Part shown: one piece after another, positions 1-6,340 of the stretch | Position numbering within the stretch: position 1 is the stretch's first letter | Layout: each line of letters begins with the position of its first letter | Assembly: GCA_022562335.1 (NCBI GenBank) | Contig: JADFPM010000156.1 | Span: forward strand, 1 to 6,348 | DNA: 6,348 bases | Reading direction: 5' to 3' | Source of the DNA: Chloroflexota bacterium | Lineage (GTDB): Bacteria; Chloroflexota; Dehalococcoidia; Lucifugimonadales; UBA3495 | Notes under the pieces: model-generated | Told to the model about the DNA's origin: nothing | Database searches by the model: none | The model's input: the letters and a program-made list of their open reading frames with translations, nothing else | Position numbers and translations under genes: made by a program

Positions 1-2070
1 TACCGCTGGAGCCAGTGGTTGTTCTTGAAATTCTACCCCCAGTGCCTGGCATACCACGGCAAGGCGCCCGTGGTTTGGTGTCCTTCGTGCCAGACGGTCC
101 TGGCCCACGAACAGGTGGTCAACGGCGCTTGTGAACGCTGCGGCACGGTCATCACCCGCAGGGACCTGGAGCAGTGGTTTTTTCGCATCACCGAATACGC
201 CGACCGGCTGCTGGACTTTGATGGTCTGGAGGAGTGGCCAAACAAGATATTGACCATGCAGCAGAACTGGATCGGCCGCAGCGAGGGCGTGGAGATCAGC
301 TTCGACATCAGCGCCCACGGCCTCGACGAGAAAGAGATACGCACTTTCACCACTCGTATCGACACGATATTCGGGGTGACGTTCATCGTGTTGGCGCCGG
401 AACATCCTTTAGTAGAGCAATTGGCCACAGACCAACACCGGTCCGAGGTGGAAGCCTACGTCGAGCAGGCCCGGCGCACGTCGGAGATCGACCGGCTTTC
501 CACCGACACCGAAAAAACGGGTATCTTTTTGGGTTCTTACGCCGTCAACCGGTTGAACGGCGAGCGGGTCCCCATATACATCGCCGATTACGTTTTGGTC
601 ACTTACGGCACCGGCGCCGTCATGGGCGTGCCTGCCCACGACGCCAGGGACTTTGTGTTCGCCCGGAAGTATGGGCTGCCGGCGCGCATCGTCGTCGCCC
701 CCATCACCTGGGACGGCAAAGAACTGACCGAAGCCTACCTGGGCGACGGATTCATGACCAATTCGGCCAAGTACGAGGGTATGACCAACGAAGAGGGCAT
801 CGTGGCCATTTCCGATGATATCGAGAAAAATGGCTGGGGACGCCGCACCGTTTCCTACCGGCTACGAGATTGGATAATCTCCCGGCAGCGGTATTGGGGA
901 ACACCCATCCCCATGGTGTATTGCGACGCCTGCGGGATAGTGCCCGTTCCGGAAAAAGACCTGCCGGTGCTTTTGCCGCCCGACGCTGAATTCAAACCCA
1001 CCGGTGAATCCCCGCTGGCTTTGGATCCTGAATTTGTGAACACCACCTGCCCCCAGTGCCAGGGGCCGGCGCGGCGCGAGACCGACACCATGGACACATT
1101 CTTCGATTCGTCTTGGTACATGCTCAGGTACCTGAGTCCCCAATATGAAGACGGCCCAGTCGATCCCGAACTGGGCAAAACCTGGATGCCGGTGGACCAG
1201 TACACCGGAGGCGCCGAACATGCCGTGATGCACCTGCTCTATTCACGCTTCTTCATCAAGGGATTGCACGACATGGGGATCGTGGATTTCGATGAGCCCT
1301 TCCTTCGCTTATACAACCAGGGCGTGATCCTGGGTGAGGACCACGAGAAGATGAGCAAAAGCCGGGGCAACGTGGTGAACCCCGACGATGTGGTGGGGCA
1401 ACTGGGCGCGGACGCAGTGCGTTGCTTCCTGATGTTCATCGGCCCCTGGGACCAGGGAGGCCCCTGGAGCGACGTGGGCATAAACGGCACCGCCCGCTGG
1501 CTCAACCGGGTGTGGGACATGGTGGAACGCGATCCCGGCGATTTGGATCGGAAACCCCAAGCAGACATAGATCCCGAATCGGTCCGTAAGACGCAACGCC
1601 TGCTGCACCAGACCATCCGCAAATGCCATAACGATCTGGACAAATTCAAGTTCAACACGGCCATCGCGTCGCTGATGGAGTTGTCGAATCACCTGAACAA
1701 GGTGTGGGCCGACTCCAGCATAGATTCTGCTACCTGGCGGGAGTGCGTAGAGAAATTCCTGCTGATGCTGGCCCCCATGGCGCCCCATGTCACCGAGGAG
1801 TTGTGGGAGCGAAGGGGCCTTCCCTACAGCATCCACCAGCAGAGCTTCCCCACCTGGGACGATGATCTGGCGGCCGATGAGTTGATCACCCTGGTGGTGC
1901 AGGTCAACGGAAAGGTGCGGGACCGTTTGGAGGTTCCCGCCGACATCGATGAGGCTACCGCTCAGGCGCAGGCCCTGGCCAGCCCCAAGGTCCAGACCTA
2001 CACCCAGGGCAAGTCGGTGACCAAGACCATCTACGTCCCAGGCCGCCTGGTAAACCTGGTGGTGGTGTAA
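1..2070 (+). CDS. leuS: Leucyl-tRNA synthetase (5' end missing, cut by window edge)
   Basis: Class I aminoacyl-tRNA synthetase that charges tRNA-Leu with leucine in the cytoplasm and edits mischarged products. The reading frame is open from base 1 (YRWSQWLFLKFY, typical LeuRS), so the true start and the HIGH motif lie upstream; 689 residues are visible, and roughly 125 N-terminal residues are probably missing. Visible residues in order: zinc module CPSC (27-30) and CERC (44-47); CP1 editing domain with the threonine-rich motif TTRIDT (117-122) and GTGAVMGVPAHDARD, whose last Asp (217) matches the essential editing Asp; the catalytic-core stretch RDWIISRQRYWG; a second zinc module CDAC (308-311) and CPQC (350-353); KMSKS (450-454); an anticodon-binding helical domain; and a C-terminal domain ending KTIYVPGRLVNLVVV. 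The leucine-specific domain found before KMSKS in E. coli and Thermus enzymes is absent: only a few residues separate NQG from KMSKS. Pro of TTRPDT is Ile. The gene looks intact and functional. Confidence 0.97.
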   Translation, partial: YRWSQWLFLKFYPQCLAYHGKAPVVWCPSCQTVLAHEQVVNGACERCGTVITRRDLEQWFFRITEYADRLLDFDGLEEWPNKILTMQQNWIGRSEGVEISFDISAHGLDEKEIRTFTTRIDTIFGVTFIVLAPEHPLVEQLATDQHRSEVEAYVEQARRTSEIDRLSTDTEKTGIFLGSYAVNRLNGERVPIYIADYVLVTYGTGAVMGVPAHDARDFVFARKYGLPARIVVAPITWDGKELTEAYLGDGFMTNSAKYEGMTNEEGIVAISDDIEKNGWGRRTVSYRLRDWIISRQRYWGTPIPMVYCDACGIVPVPEKDLPVLLPPDAEFKPTGESPLALDPEFVNTTCPQCQGPARRETDTMDTFFDSSWYMLRYLSPQYEDGPVDPELGKTWMPVDQYTGGAEHAVMHLLYSRFFIKGLHDMGIVDFDEPFLRLYNQGVILGEDHEKMSKSRGNVVNPDDVVGQLGADAVRCFLMFIGPWDQGGPWSDVGINGTARWLNRVWDMVERDPGDLDRKPQADIDPESVRKTQRLLHQTIRKCHNDLDKFKFNTAIASLMELSNHLNKVWADSSIDSATWRECVEKFLLMLAPMAPHVTEELWERRGLPYSIHQQSFPTWDDDLAADELITLVVQVNGKVRDRLEVPADIDEATAQAQALASPKVQTYTQGKSVTKTIYVPGRLVNLVVV

Positions 2071-2124
2071 CTAAATCGATTACCACCGCTGGTCCTGGAC
2101 GGTGATGAGGTTGTTGGCAGGATA

Positions 2125-2210
2125 TTCACCCCCATCCTAACCTTCCCCCGCAAGGGGGGAAGGGATATGTCCTCTCCCCCTAGACGGGGGAGAGTTAGAG
2201 TGGGGGTGAA
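2125..2210. repeat. Palindromic intergenic repeat able to fold as a three-way junction
   Basis: The outer arms 2125-2141 and 2194-2210 are inverted repeats matching at 15 of 17 positions (ttcacccccatcctaac against its near-complement). Inside lie two perfect 9-bp hairpins: 2141-2149 with 2155-2163 (ccttccccc/gggggaagg, loop gcaag) and 2172-2180 with 2186-2194 (ctctccccc/gggggagag, loop tagac). The DNA or RNA could therefore form an outer stem carrying two arms. From general knowledge, C/G-run elements of this kind are dispersed in many copies in several bacterial genomes and are often mistranslated as peptides resembling SLPPLRGKVRMGV, which this copy encodes on the - strand. It lies 55 bp after leuS and could also affect transcript 3' ends, but no T-run follows it. 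Family membership and copy number cannot be seen here. Confidence 0.8.
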
Positions 2211-2288
2211 GTCCCACTGCTCATATCTACGTTGGTGAGTCACTAGGCCAAGCCGGTTCCTTTCGGAATATGGACGGGAGGGCAGCTG

Positions 2289-3764
2289 ATGGATGTTGAA
2301 GCGGTTTTTCAGCGTTTGATCGCCGGCGCCGCCGGTCCTGCCGTCAAGTCGGGATGGGTTTACCGGTACGCCGTCTCGCCCATCTCATTGTGGTGCGATC
2401 TACAGGCCCCGGAAGATTCCAAAGACCCGATCCCACCGTTCACCCAATATCTGTTTGACCAGGGTCGAGACCACGAAGCGGCCGTAACGGCCGAATTTTA
2501 TCCGGGAGCCGTCCGCGAGTTCTTCTCAACCGAGGAAGATGGTTTCCGGCGCACCCTGGAATTGATGGCCGAAGGGGTTCCCTCCATCCAAAACATGCCC
2601 TTGCTGGGCGGGCCAGCGGGGCTGGAAGGCCGCCCCGACGTTCTGGAACGTATTGATGGAGTCACTTCAGACCTGGGCGATTACAGCTACAGGATCGTGG
2701 AGATAAAGTTCGCCCGCCGTATCAAACAGGGACATGTCCTGCAGGCGGCGGCTTATAACCGGCTGCTGGGTCTGGCCCAGGGATACGAGCCGGAAGAATT
2801 TGCCGTCTTGAACGGCGATTCCCAAGTTCTGCCCTATGACATGTCCGAGTGGGACGGCAAGTTGGATCAAGCGTTGGAGGCCATCAGAGAGATATTGAAC
2901 GGCGGCCTGGTGACGCCTTGTTACGGGGCGGCGGAATGGCCTTGGACCAGCTACGTCAATGGACTGGCGGTTCAAAGTAATGACGTTACGCTGCTTCCGG
3001 GCATCGGGGCCGCCAAACGTTCAAATATGGTGAGTGCAGGCTTTAGCCGGGTGGAACATGTCGCCTCGGCCGATGAAAGCGATTTGATCGAGGTCAAAGG
3101 GATTGGCCCGAAGACTGCGTCATTTCTCAAGGCTTCCGCCCAGGCGTTGGTTCAAGACAGGATCATCCGCATGGCGCCGACGCCGGAGGTCCGAAGGGGC
3201 CGCACCGAGGTTTTCTTCGATTTTGAGGGCACCGACCCTCAGATAGGGTCCGAAGGCCCCGAGGTCTTCAATTATCTAATCGGCAACGTTTGGCGGCCGG
3301 CAAATGGAAAAGAGGGATTCCGGCCATTTTTCGCCCCCACCAACGCTGACGACCAATCCAATCTCCGAGCCTTCCTAGATTGGGCCTCATCGCTGGACGA
3401 TCCGGTTTTCTACCATTGGCATCATTACGAACAGACCCATCTGAAAAAGATGTGCGAGTTTTACCAGATCGACCCGGCCCAGGTGGATTGGGTCATGGAA
3501 CGGCTGGTCAACCTGGCGCCGCCGGTGACTGATTCCTTCGCCTTCCCTTGTTACCGCAGGGGGTTGAAGGATATCGCCAAGGTCCTGGGATTCAATTGGC
3601 GCCAGGATGATGTGGACGCCGTCGGCTCCGTGGTTTTATTTCGCCGGTTCGTGGAGTCGGGCGGCGCCGATGTGGAATCCAAAAAGAAGATCCTGGTGTA
3701 CAACGAAGACGATTGCCTGGCCACCATGCACGTCTTCGACTGGTTGATGGCTCAGGGAGAATGA
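2289..3764 (+). CDS. TM0106-type RecB-like nuclease with HhH and DEDDy exonuclease domains
   Basis: Predicted DNA-processing enzyme of 491 residues. Domain 1 (about 20-205) is a PD-(D/E)XK nuclease of the RecB/Cas4 type: GRPD (114-117), EIK (138-140) and Q152-x3-Y156 supply the expected metal-binding Asp117, Glu138 and Lys140. Domain 2 (about 232-290) has two helix-hairpin-helix motifs, LPGIG and VKGIGPKTA, for non-specific DNA binding. Domain 3 (about 305-488) is an RNase H-like DEDD exonuclease: DFEG (Asp311, Glu313), the second motif YHWHHYE (375-381), and YNEDD (471-475) giving the Tyr-x3-Asp of the DEDDy class. This order matches the TM0106 family of putative nucleases (RecB-like plus RNase_H_2). 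Some family members continue into a superfamily 1 helicase; this one stops right after the exonuclease. Cys36 and Cys211 remain where Cas4-like enzymes hold an iron-sulfur cluster, but the other cysteines are missing. The ATG start has a strong site, gggaggg at 2276-2282, 6 bp upstream. The biological role is unproven; repair or end-processing is inferred. Confidence 0.9.
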   Translation: MDVEAVFQRLIAGAAGPAVKSGWVYRYAVSPISLWCDLQAPEDSKDPIPPFTQYLFDQGRDHEAAVTAEFYPGAVREFFSTEEDGFRRTLELMAEGVPSIQNMPLLGGPAGLEGRPDVLERIDGVTSDLGDYSYRIVEIKFARRIKQGHVLQAAAYNRLLGLAQGYEPEEFAVLNGDSQVLPYDMSEWDGKLDQALEAIREILNGGLVTPCYGAAEWPWTSYVNGLAVQSNDVTLLPGIGAAKRSNMVSAGFSRVEHVASADESDLIEVKGIGPKTASFLKASAQALVQDRIIRMAPTPEVRRGRTEVFFDFEGTDPQIGSEGPEVFNYLIGNVWRPANGKEGFRPFFAPTNADDQSNLRAFLDWASSLDDPVFYHWHHYEQTHLKKMCEFYQIDPAQVDWVMERLVNLAPPVTDSFAFPCYRRGLKDIAKVLGFNWRQDDVDAVGSVVLFRRFVESGGADVESKKKILVYNEDDCLATMHVFDWLMAQGE

Positions 3765-3772
3765 CCCTTCCG

Positions 3773-3807
3773 TGGGCCAGACCCGCTCATATGCTAAACT
3801 GGGCCCA
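3773..3807. other. Weak inverted repeat between nuclease and hydrolase genes
   Basis: Tgggccag at 3773-3780 can pair with ctgggccca at 3799-3807 with one bulged G, leaving an 18-base loop. It begins 9 bases after the nuclease stop codon. It might slow or end transcription, but no T-run follows and the loop is long, so a terminator call is not justified. Confidence 0.25.
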
Positions 3808-3856
3808 ATCCTAACAACCGAGACTGGCATCCCAAATCAAATCCTAAGGAGTTGCC

Positions 3857-4699
3857 ATGGCTACCAGAGTGAAACCTCAGGACAAGACGGTAAATGCCAA
3901 CGGTATCAATATCCATTACCTGGATTGGGGCAACCCCGGCAAACCTAGCCTGGTGATGATTCACGGGCTCAGGGGACATGCTCATTCCTGGGATGACGTG
4001 TCGGCGGCGGTTTGCCAAGATTACCACGTGCTGGCGTTGGACCAGCGGGGCCGCGGCGAGACCGATTGGGCCAAGGACGGGGATTACTCCACCGATGCCT
4101 ACGTGGCCGATATGGACGCATTCTGCCGAGTGCTGGGCATGGACCGGTTCATTCTCATGGGTCATTCCATGGGTGGCCGGAACAGCATGACCTTCGCCGG
4201 CAAATACCCCGATAAGTTGGAAAAACTCATCATCGTCGACATGGGGCCGGAGACCGATCCCCGGGGCGGTAAGAGGATTAGCCAAGAGATAATCGACGTG
4301 CCCGAAGAGTTCGACGCCTTTGAAGCCGTGGTCGAATACATGCTAAAGCAGAACCGGTTTGCCTCGGAAACAGTGATCCGCCGCCGCCTCCAGTACGCCA
4401 CCAAGGAACTGCCCAACGGCAAGATCGGCTGGCGTTACGACCTGGCGATCCGGGAAGCCCGCCGCAATCCGGTACCCACACCTCCTCAAGCCGACCTTTG
4501 GCCGGTCCTGACCCGGATCCCATGCCCTACGTTGGTGGTTCGCGGGATGGAGACGGACTTGTTGACCGCCGAGGTGGCCCAACGGATGGTACGGGAATTG
4601 CCCCAAGGCCAATTGGTCGAGATTCCCAACGCCGGCCATATGGTGTTTGAAGACAACCCGGAAGATTTCATCACCGCCGTGCGTAAATTCCTGGGTTAA
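3857..4699 (+). CDS. Alpha/beta hydrolase (epoxide-hydrolase/esterase-like fold), substrate unknown
   Basis: Soluble cytoplasmic hydrolase of 280 residues with no signal peptide or membrane segment. Visible elements in order: an N-terminal strand with GINIHYLDWG (16-25); the oxyanion-hole turn HGLRG (36-40); LDQRGRG (61-67); the nucleophile elbow GHSMGG (102-107) with Ser104; a probable lid region at about 131-215; the acid Asp234 in RGMETDLL; and His261 in NAGHMVFEDNPEDF. Ser104-Asp234-His261 forms a complete catalytic triad, so an active esterase, lipase or C-C hydrolase is likely. A Ser nucleophile argues against haloalkane dehalogenase and classical epoxide hydrolase activity, which use Asp. 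The start is well supported: aaggag at 3846-3851 lies 5 bp before the ATG. The 92-bp gap from the nuclease gene leaves shared or separate transcription open. Family assignment is firm; substrate is not predictable from sequence alone. Confidence 0.93.
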   Translation: MATRVKPQDKTVNANGINIHYLDWGNPGKPSLVMIHGLRGHAHSWDDVSAAVCQDYHVLALDQRGRGETDWAKDGDYSTDAYVADMDAFCRVLGMDRFILMGHSMGGRNSMTFAGKYPDKLEKLIIVDMGPETDPRGGKRISQEIIDVPEEFDAFEAVVEYMLKQNRFASETVIRRRLQYATKELPNGKIGWRYDLAIREARRNPVPTPPQADLWPVLTRIPCPTLVVRGMETDLLTAEVAQRMVRELPQGQLVEIPNAGHMVFEDNPEDFITAVRKFLG

Positions 4700-4737
4700 T
4701 CGCCTGTATCGTTCCAAACTAGCCCTGCGCAAATCAG

Positions 4738-4766
4738 GCAGGGGCGAGGTTAAAACTCGCCCCTGC
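4738..4766. repeat. Perfect 11-bp hairpin (dispersed-repeat-like, possible transcript 3' end)
   Basis: Gcaggggcgag (4738-4748) and ctcgcccctgc (4756-4766) are exact reverse complements around the 7-base loop gttaaaa. The structure lies 38 bp after the stop of the first alpha/beta hydrolase. The stem is strong (9 of 11 pairs are G-C), but the following bases gatgctatattccc contain no T-run, so it is not a canonical intrinsic terminator. I recall palindromes of the form g(t/c)aggggcg-x-cgcccct(a/g)c as recurring intergenic repeats in several bacterial groups; this copy looks like a variant. An upstream copy of the right arm (gccctgc, 4722-4728) can compete for pairing with the left arm. Confidence 0.75.
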
Positions 4767-4849
4767 GATGCTATATTCCCAAGCCTAGGGCTGCTGCCAG
4801 CGTAGCGTCAGATGGTTCAGAATCTGGCGGACCCGCGCGACACCTCACC

Positions 4850-4854
4850 AGGAG
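4850..4854 (+). promoter_or_regulatory. Ribosome binding site that decides the start of the second hydrolase
   Basis: Aggag at 4850-4854 stands 8 bp before the ATG at 4863, a normal Shine-Dalgarno distance. The upstream in-frame ATG at 4812 is preceded by ctgccagcgtagcgtcag and has no such site, nor has the later in-frame ATG at 4923. This favours 4863 as the start. The overlapping atgccataatg leaves a two-codon Met-Pro frame whose stop shares an A with the real ATG; its own ATG is too close to the aggag to be used. Confidence 0.7.
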
Positions 4855-4862
4855 ATGCCATA

Positions 4863-5573
4863 ATGCCGCCTGAGCCCTCGGGCCAAGGACAACCACAACC
4901 ACCAGCCTCGGCCGAACTATCGATGAGAATCGAAGACATCGTCACCGGACCGCCTCCCCAGGGGGACGTGGGCGAGGGGTTGCTTTTTCGCACCAGCCGC
5001 GGTGACTTGAACGGTATCCTGCACCGCGCGCCCGGGGCCACCCAGGGCGTGGTTTGGGTTTGCGGGGCCCGGGGAGGTTTCGGCGGTCCCGGCCCGGGGA
5101 TCTACGAGCATATGGCCGAGGAGTTCCTCTCCCGGAATATCACCTCGCTCCGCCTGGATTACAGGCAACCCGGCCAGTTGCAAGAATGCGTCCTGGACCT
5201 TTTGACCGGAGTAACGGGACTCAAGGGCCTTGGCTGCGGGCCCGTGGTGGTGGTCGGTCATTCCTTTGGCGGGGCCGTGGTCATCGCCGCCGCCGCCGGC
5301 AGCCCCCAGATATCTGGGGTCGTGTCTCTCTCGCCCCAGACCTACGGGGCCAACGGCGCGCCCCGAATCGCCCCTCGGCCCCTGTTGCTGGTCCACGGCA
5401 AGGCGGACACCCGTTTACCCTACTCCTGTGCCGTGCAGATCCACCAGATGGCCCAGGAGCCGAAAAAGCTGGTCCTGTACGATGGCGCCGAGCACCGGTT
5501 GGGAGAGTGCCGGGAAGAACTGCAAGATCTTTTGGGAGAATGGATACCCGAAACCCTGTCCTCGGCGGCCTAA
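4863..5573 (+). CDS. Small alpha/beta hydrolase (dienelactone-hydrolase/KANL3-Tex30-like)
   Basis: Predicted soluble hydrolase of 236 residues from the ATG at 4863, chosen because aggag at 4850-4854 lies 8 bp upstream; an in-frame ATG at 4812 would add 17 residues but has no ribosome binding site. Residues 1-20 are rich in Pro, Gln and Ser and probably disordered. The hydrolase core follows: VVWVCGARGGFGGPG (about 63-77) in the oxyanion-loop position; GHSFGG (132-137) with nucleophile Ser134; LLLVHGKADTRLP (174-186) with Asp182; and GAEHRL (208-213) with His211. The triad is complete. There is no large lid domain, so it is more compact than the upstream 280-residue hydrolase and not its close copy. 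The Nudix gene follows after 36 bp on the same strand, so the two are probably co-transcribed. Substrate is unknown; a small ester, lactone or acyl compound is inference from fold only. Confidence 0.9.
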   Translation: MPPEPSGQGQPQPPASAELSMRIEDIVTGPPPQGDVGEGLLFRTSRGDLNGILHRAPGATQGVVWVCGARGGFGGPGPGIYEHMAEEFLSRNITSLRLDYRQPGQLQECVLDLLTGVTGLKGLGCGPVVVVGHSFGGAVVIAAAAGSPQISGVVSLSPQTYGANGAPRIAPRPLLLVHGKADTRLPYSCAVQIHQMAQEPKKLVLYDGAEHRLGECREELQDLLGEWIPETLSSAA

Positions 5574-5609
5574 GCTGGGCAAGGCCATTATTCCCAAGGA
5601 GAGAACCGT

Positions 5610-6104
5610 ATGGCCGGCTCCAATCCTTTCGAAGATATGGTCGACAGCACCGGCCAGCCCCTGTCCAAGATGCCCGACTCCATATTGCCTTCCACCAACG
5701 GGGTCATCTTCAACGCCCAGGGTGAGGTTCTGCTGCAACAACGGGCCGATAACGGGTACTGGGCGCTGCCCGGCGGCCGGGTGGATATCGGAGAGTCGGT
5801 GGAACAGGGCGCCATCCGCGAAGTGTTGGAGGAGACCGGCCTCCACGTCACGGTCAAGCGTTTGATCGGCATTTACTCGGACCCCAAACACTACTCTATA
5901 TTGAGCTATCCCTGGGGCCTGGTAGTGCACTACGTGACACTCTTGTTTGAGTGCGAATACCAGTCAGGCCAGCTTGCCATCTCCGACGAAAGCACGGATA
6001 TCGGTTATTTTCCGCCCGATGCCCTGCCGGAAAAGACCCTGCTCTCTCACCACCTACGCATCAAAGACGCCCTGGCTGGCCAGGAACTGCCCTTCATCAA
6101 ATAG
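5610..6104 (+). CDS. Nudix hydrolase, substrate unknown
   Basis: Cytoplasmic pyrophosphohydrolase of 164 residues that should cleave a nucleoside diphosphate linked to some moiety X with Mg2+ or Mn2+. The Nudix box is perfect: Gly56-x5-Glu62-x7-Arg70-Glu71-Val72-Leu73-Glu74-Glu75-Thr76-Gly77-Leu78, with the metal-binding Glu residues in place. It is preceded by the usual strand GVIFNAQGEVLLQQR (31-45) and WALPGG (51-56). Residues 1-30 form a short extension (MAGSNPFEDMVDSTG and onward) before the fold. No extra domain indicates substrate, so NADH, ADP-ribose, sugar-nucleotide or oxidised dNTP activity cannot be told apart. The start is supported by aaggagag at 5596-5603, with ggag ending 8 bp before the ATG. 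It lies 36 bp behind the small alpha/beta hydrolase, probably in one operon; a joint function is not established. Confidence 0.94.
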   Translation: MAGSNPFEDMVDSTGQPLSKMPDSILPSTNGVIFNAQGEVLLQQRADNGYWALPGGRVDIGESVEQGAIREVLEETGLHVTVKRLIGIYSDPKHYSILSYPWGLVVHYVTLLFECEYQSGQLAISDESTDIGYFPPDALPEKTLLSHHLRIKDALAGQELPFIK

Positions 6105-6191
6105 CGCGGTCTAACGATGCCGGCTTACCGATGGATGGTTTTTCTGATATTAGAGGGTTGCTTTAAATGTAGACGATTTTTGCCTACAAAC

Positions 6192-6326
6192 TGTCATGCT
6201 GAGAGCTTGTGAAGGATCTGGGATGACGGGGACGTTACTCCTCCCCAGATGTCCCGACTCCGTAGAGGACTCGCGGCGAAGTCGGAGTTTCGCCCCGATT
6301 GCGATCGGCGTTGCCTCAACATGACA
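6192..6326. repeat. Compound inverted-repeat element (tgtcatgctgag type)
   Basis: Outer arms tgtcatgctgag (6192-6203) and ctcaacatgaca (6315-6326) are inverted repeats matching at 11 of 12 positions over 135 bp. Nested pairs lie inside: atctggg (6216-6222) with cccagat (6244-6250), actccg (6257-6262) with cggagt (6283-6288), ggcgaa (6275-6280) with ttcgcc (6289-6294), and ccgat (6295-6299) with atcgg (6304-6308); some of these are mutually exclusive. No protein gene is supported on either strand. From general knowledge, the gtcatgctgag start resembles a dispersed intergenic repeat common in many bacterial genomes, often continuing agcttgtcgaagcatct; here it reads agagcttgtgaaggatct, a diverged copy. 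It could be a non-autonomous mobile element (MITE-like), but no target-site duplication is evident. Confidence 0.65.
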
Positions 6327-6340
6327 ATGGTCGGGGCGAA
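6289..6340. repeat. 10-bp perfect inverted repeat overlapping the 3' compound element
   Basis: Ttcgccccga (6289-6298) is the exact reverse complement of tcggggcgaa (6331-6340), 32 bp apart. The right arm lies just outside the outer arm of the tgtcatgctgag-type element, so the two palindromes interlock rather than nest. The tail tcggggcgaaccctagtg could also be the left half of a further gggcgaac-type palindrome continuing past the window, which cannot be checked here. Confidence 0.55.

Noticed and set aside
1309..1836. Long - strand open frame inside leuS (175 codons); similar ones lie opposite the hydrolase and Nudix genes, e.g. 5415-5930.
   Set aside because: They lie opposite well-recognised conserved genes, show no known motif and are expected at this GC content.
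2125..2210. CRISPR array or Cas-linked locus, suggested by the Cas4-like nuclease domain and the nearby palindrome.
   Set aside because: There are no regularly spaced repeats with spacers and no cas1, cas2 or effector gene. The nuclease is a TM0106-type fusion and the palindrome is a single unit.
2031..2243. Open frame on the - strand across the leuS end and the gap, encoding a 70-residue peptide.
   Set aside because: Its middle is a translation of the palindromic repeat and its end is antisense to leuS. Such repeat-derived peptides are frequent false genes.
3768..3800. Possible promoter before the first alpha/beta hydrolase, with tatgct or taaact as a -10 box.
   Set aside because: Both match TATAAT at only 4 of 6 positions, and no acceptable -35 box is found at 16-18 bp spacing.
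3807..3847. Eight-base direct repeat aatcctaa at 3807-3814 and 3840-3847, considered as an operator or target-site duplication.
   Set aside because: It is short, it brackets only 25 bp with no element-like structure, and it can arise by chance.
5054..5725. + strand frame of 223 codons overlapping the small hydrolase in another frame.
   Set aside because: Its Arg/Pro/Gly-rich composition is typical of an out-of-frame shadow, and the overlapped frame has a full catalytic triad.
6105..6188. Terminator after the Nudix gene, based on the T-run gtttttct near 6139-6145 and the stem tgtag/ctaca at 6168-6188.
   Set aside because: The T-run has no GC-rich stem in front of it, and the 5-bp stem with an 11-base loop is too weak.
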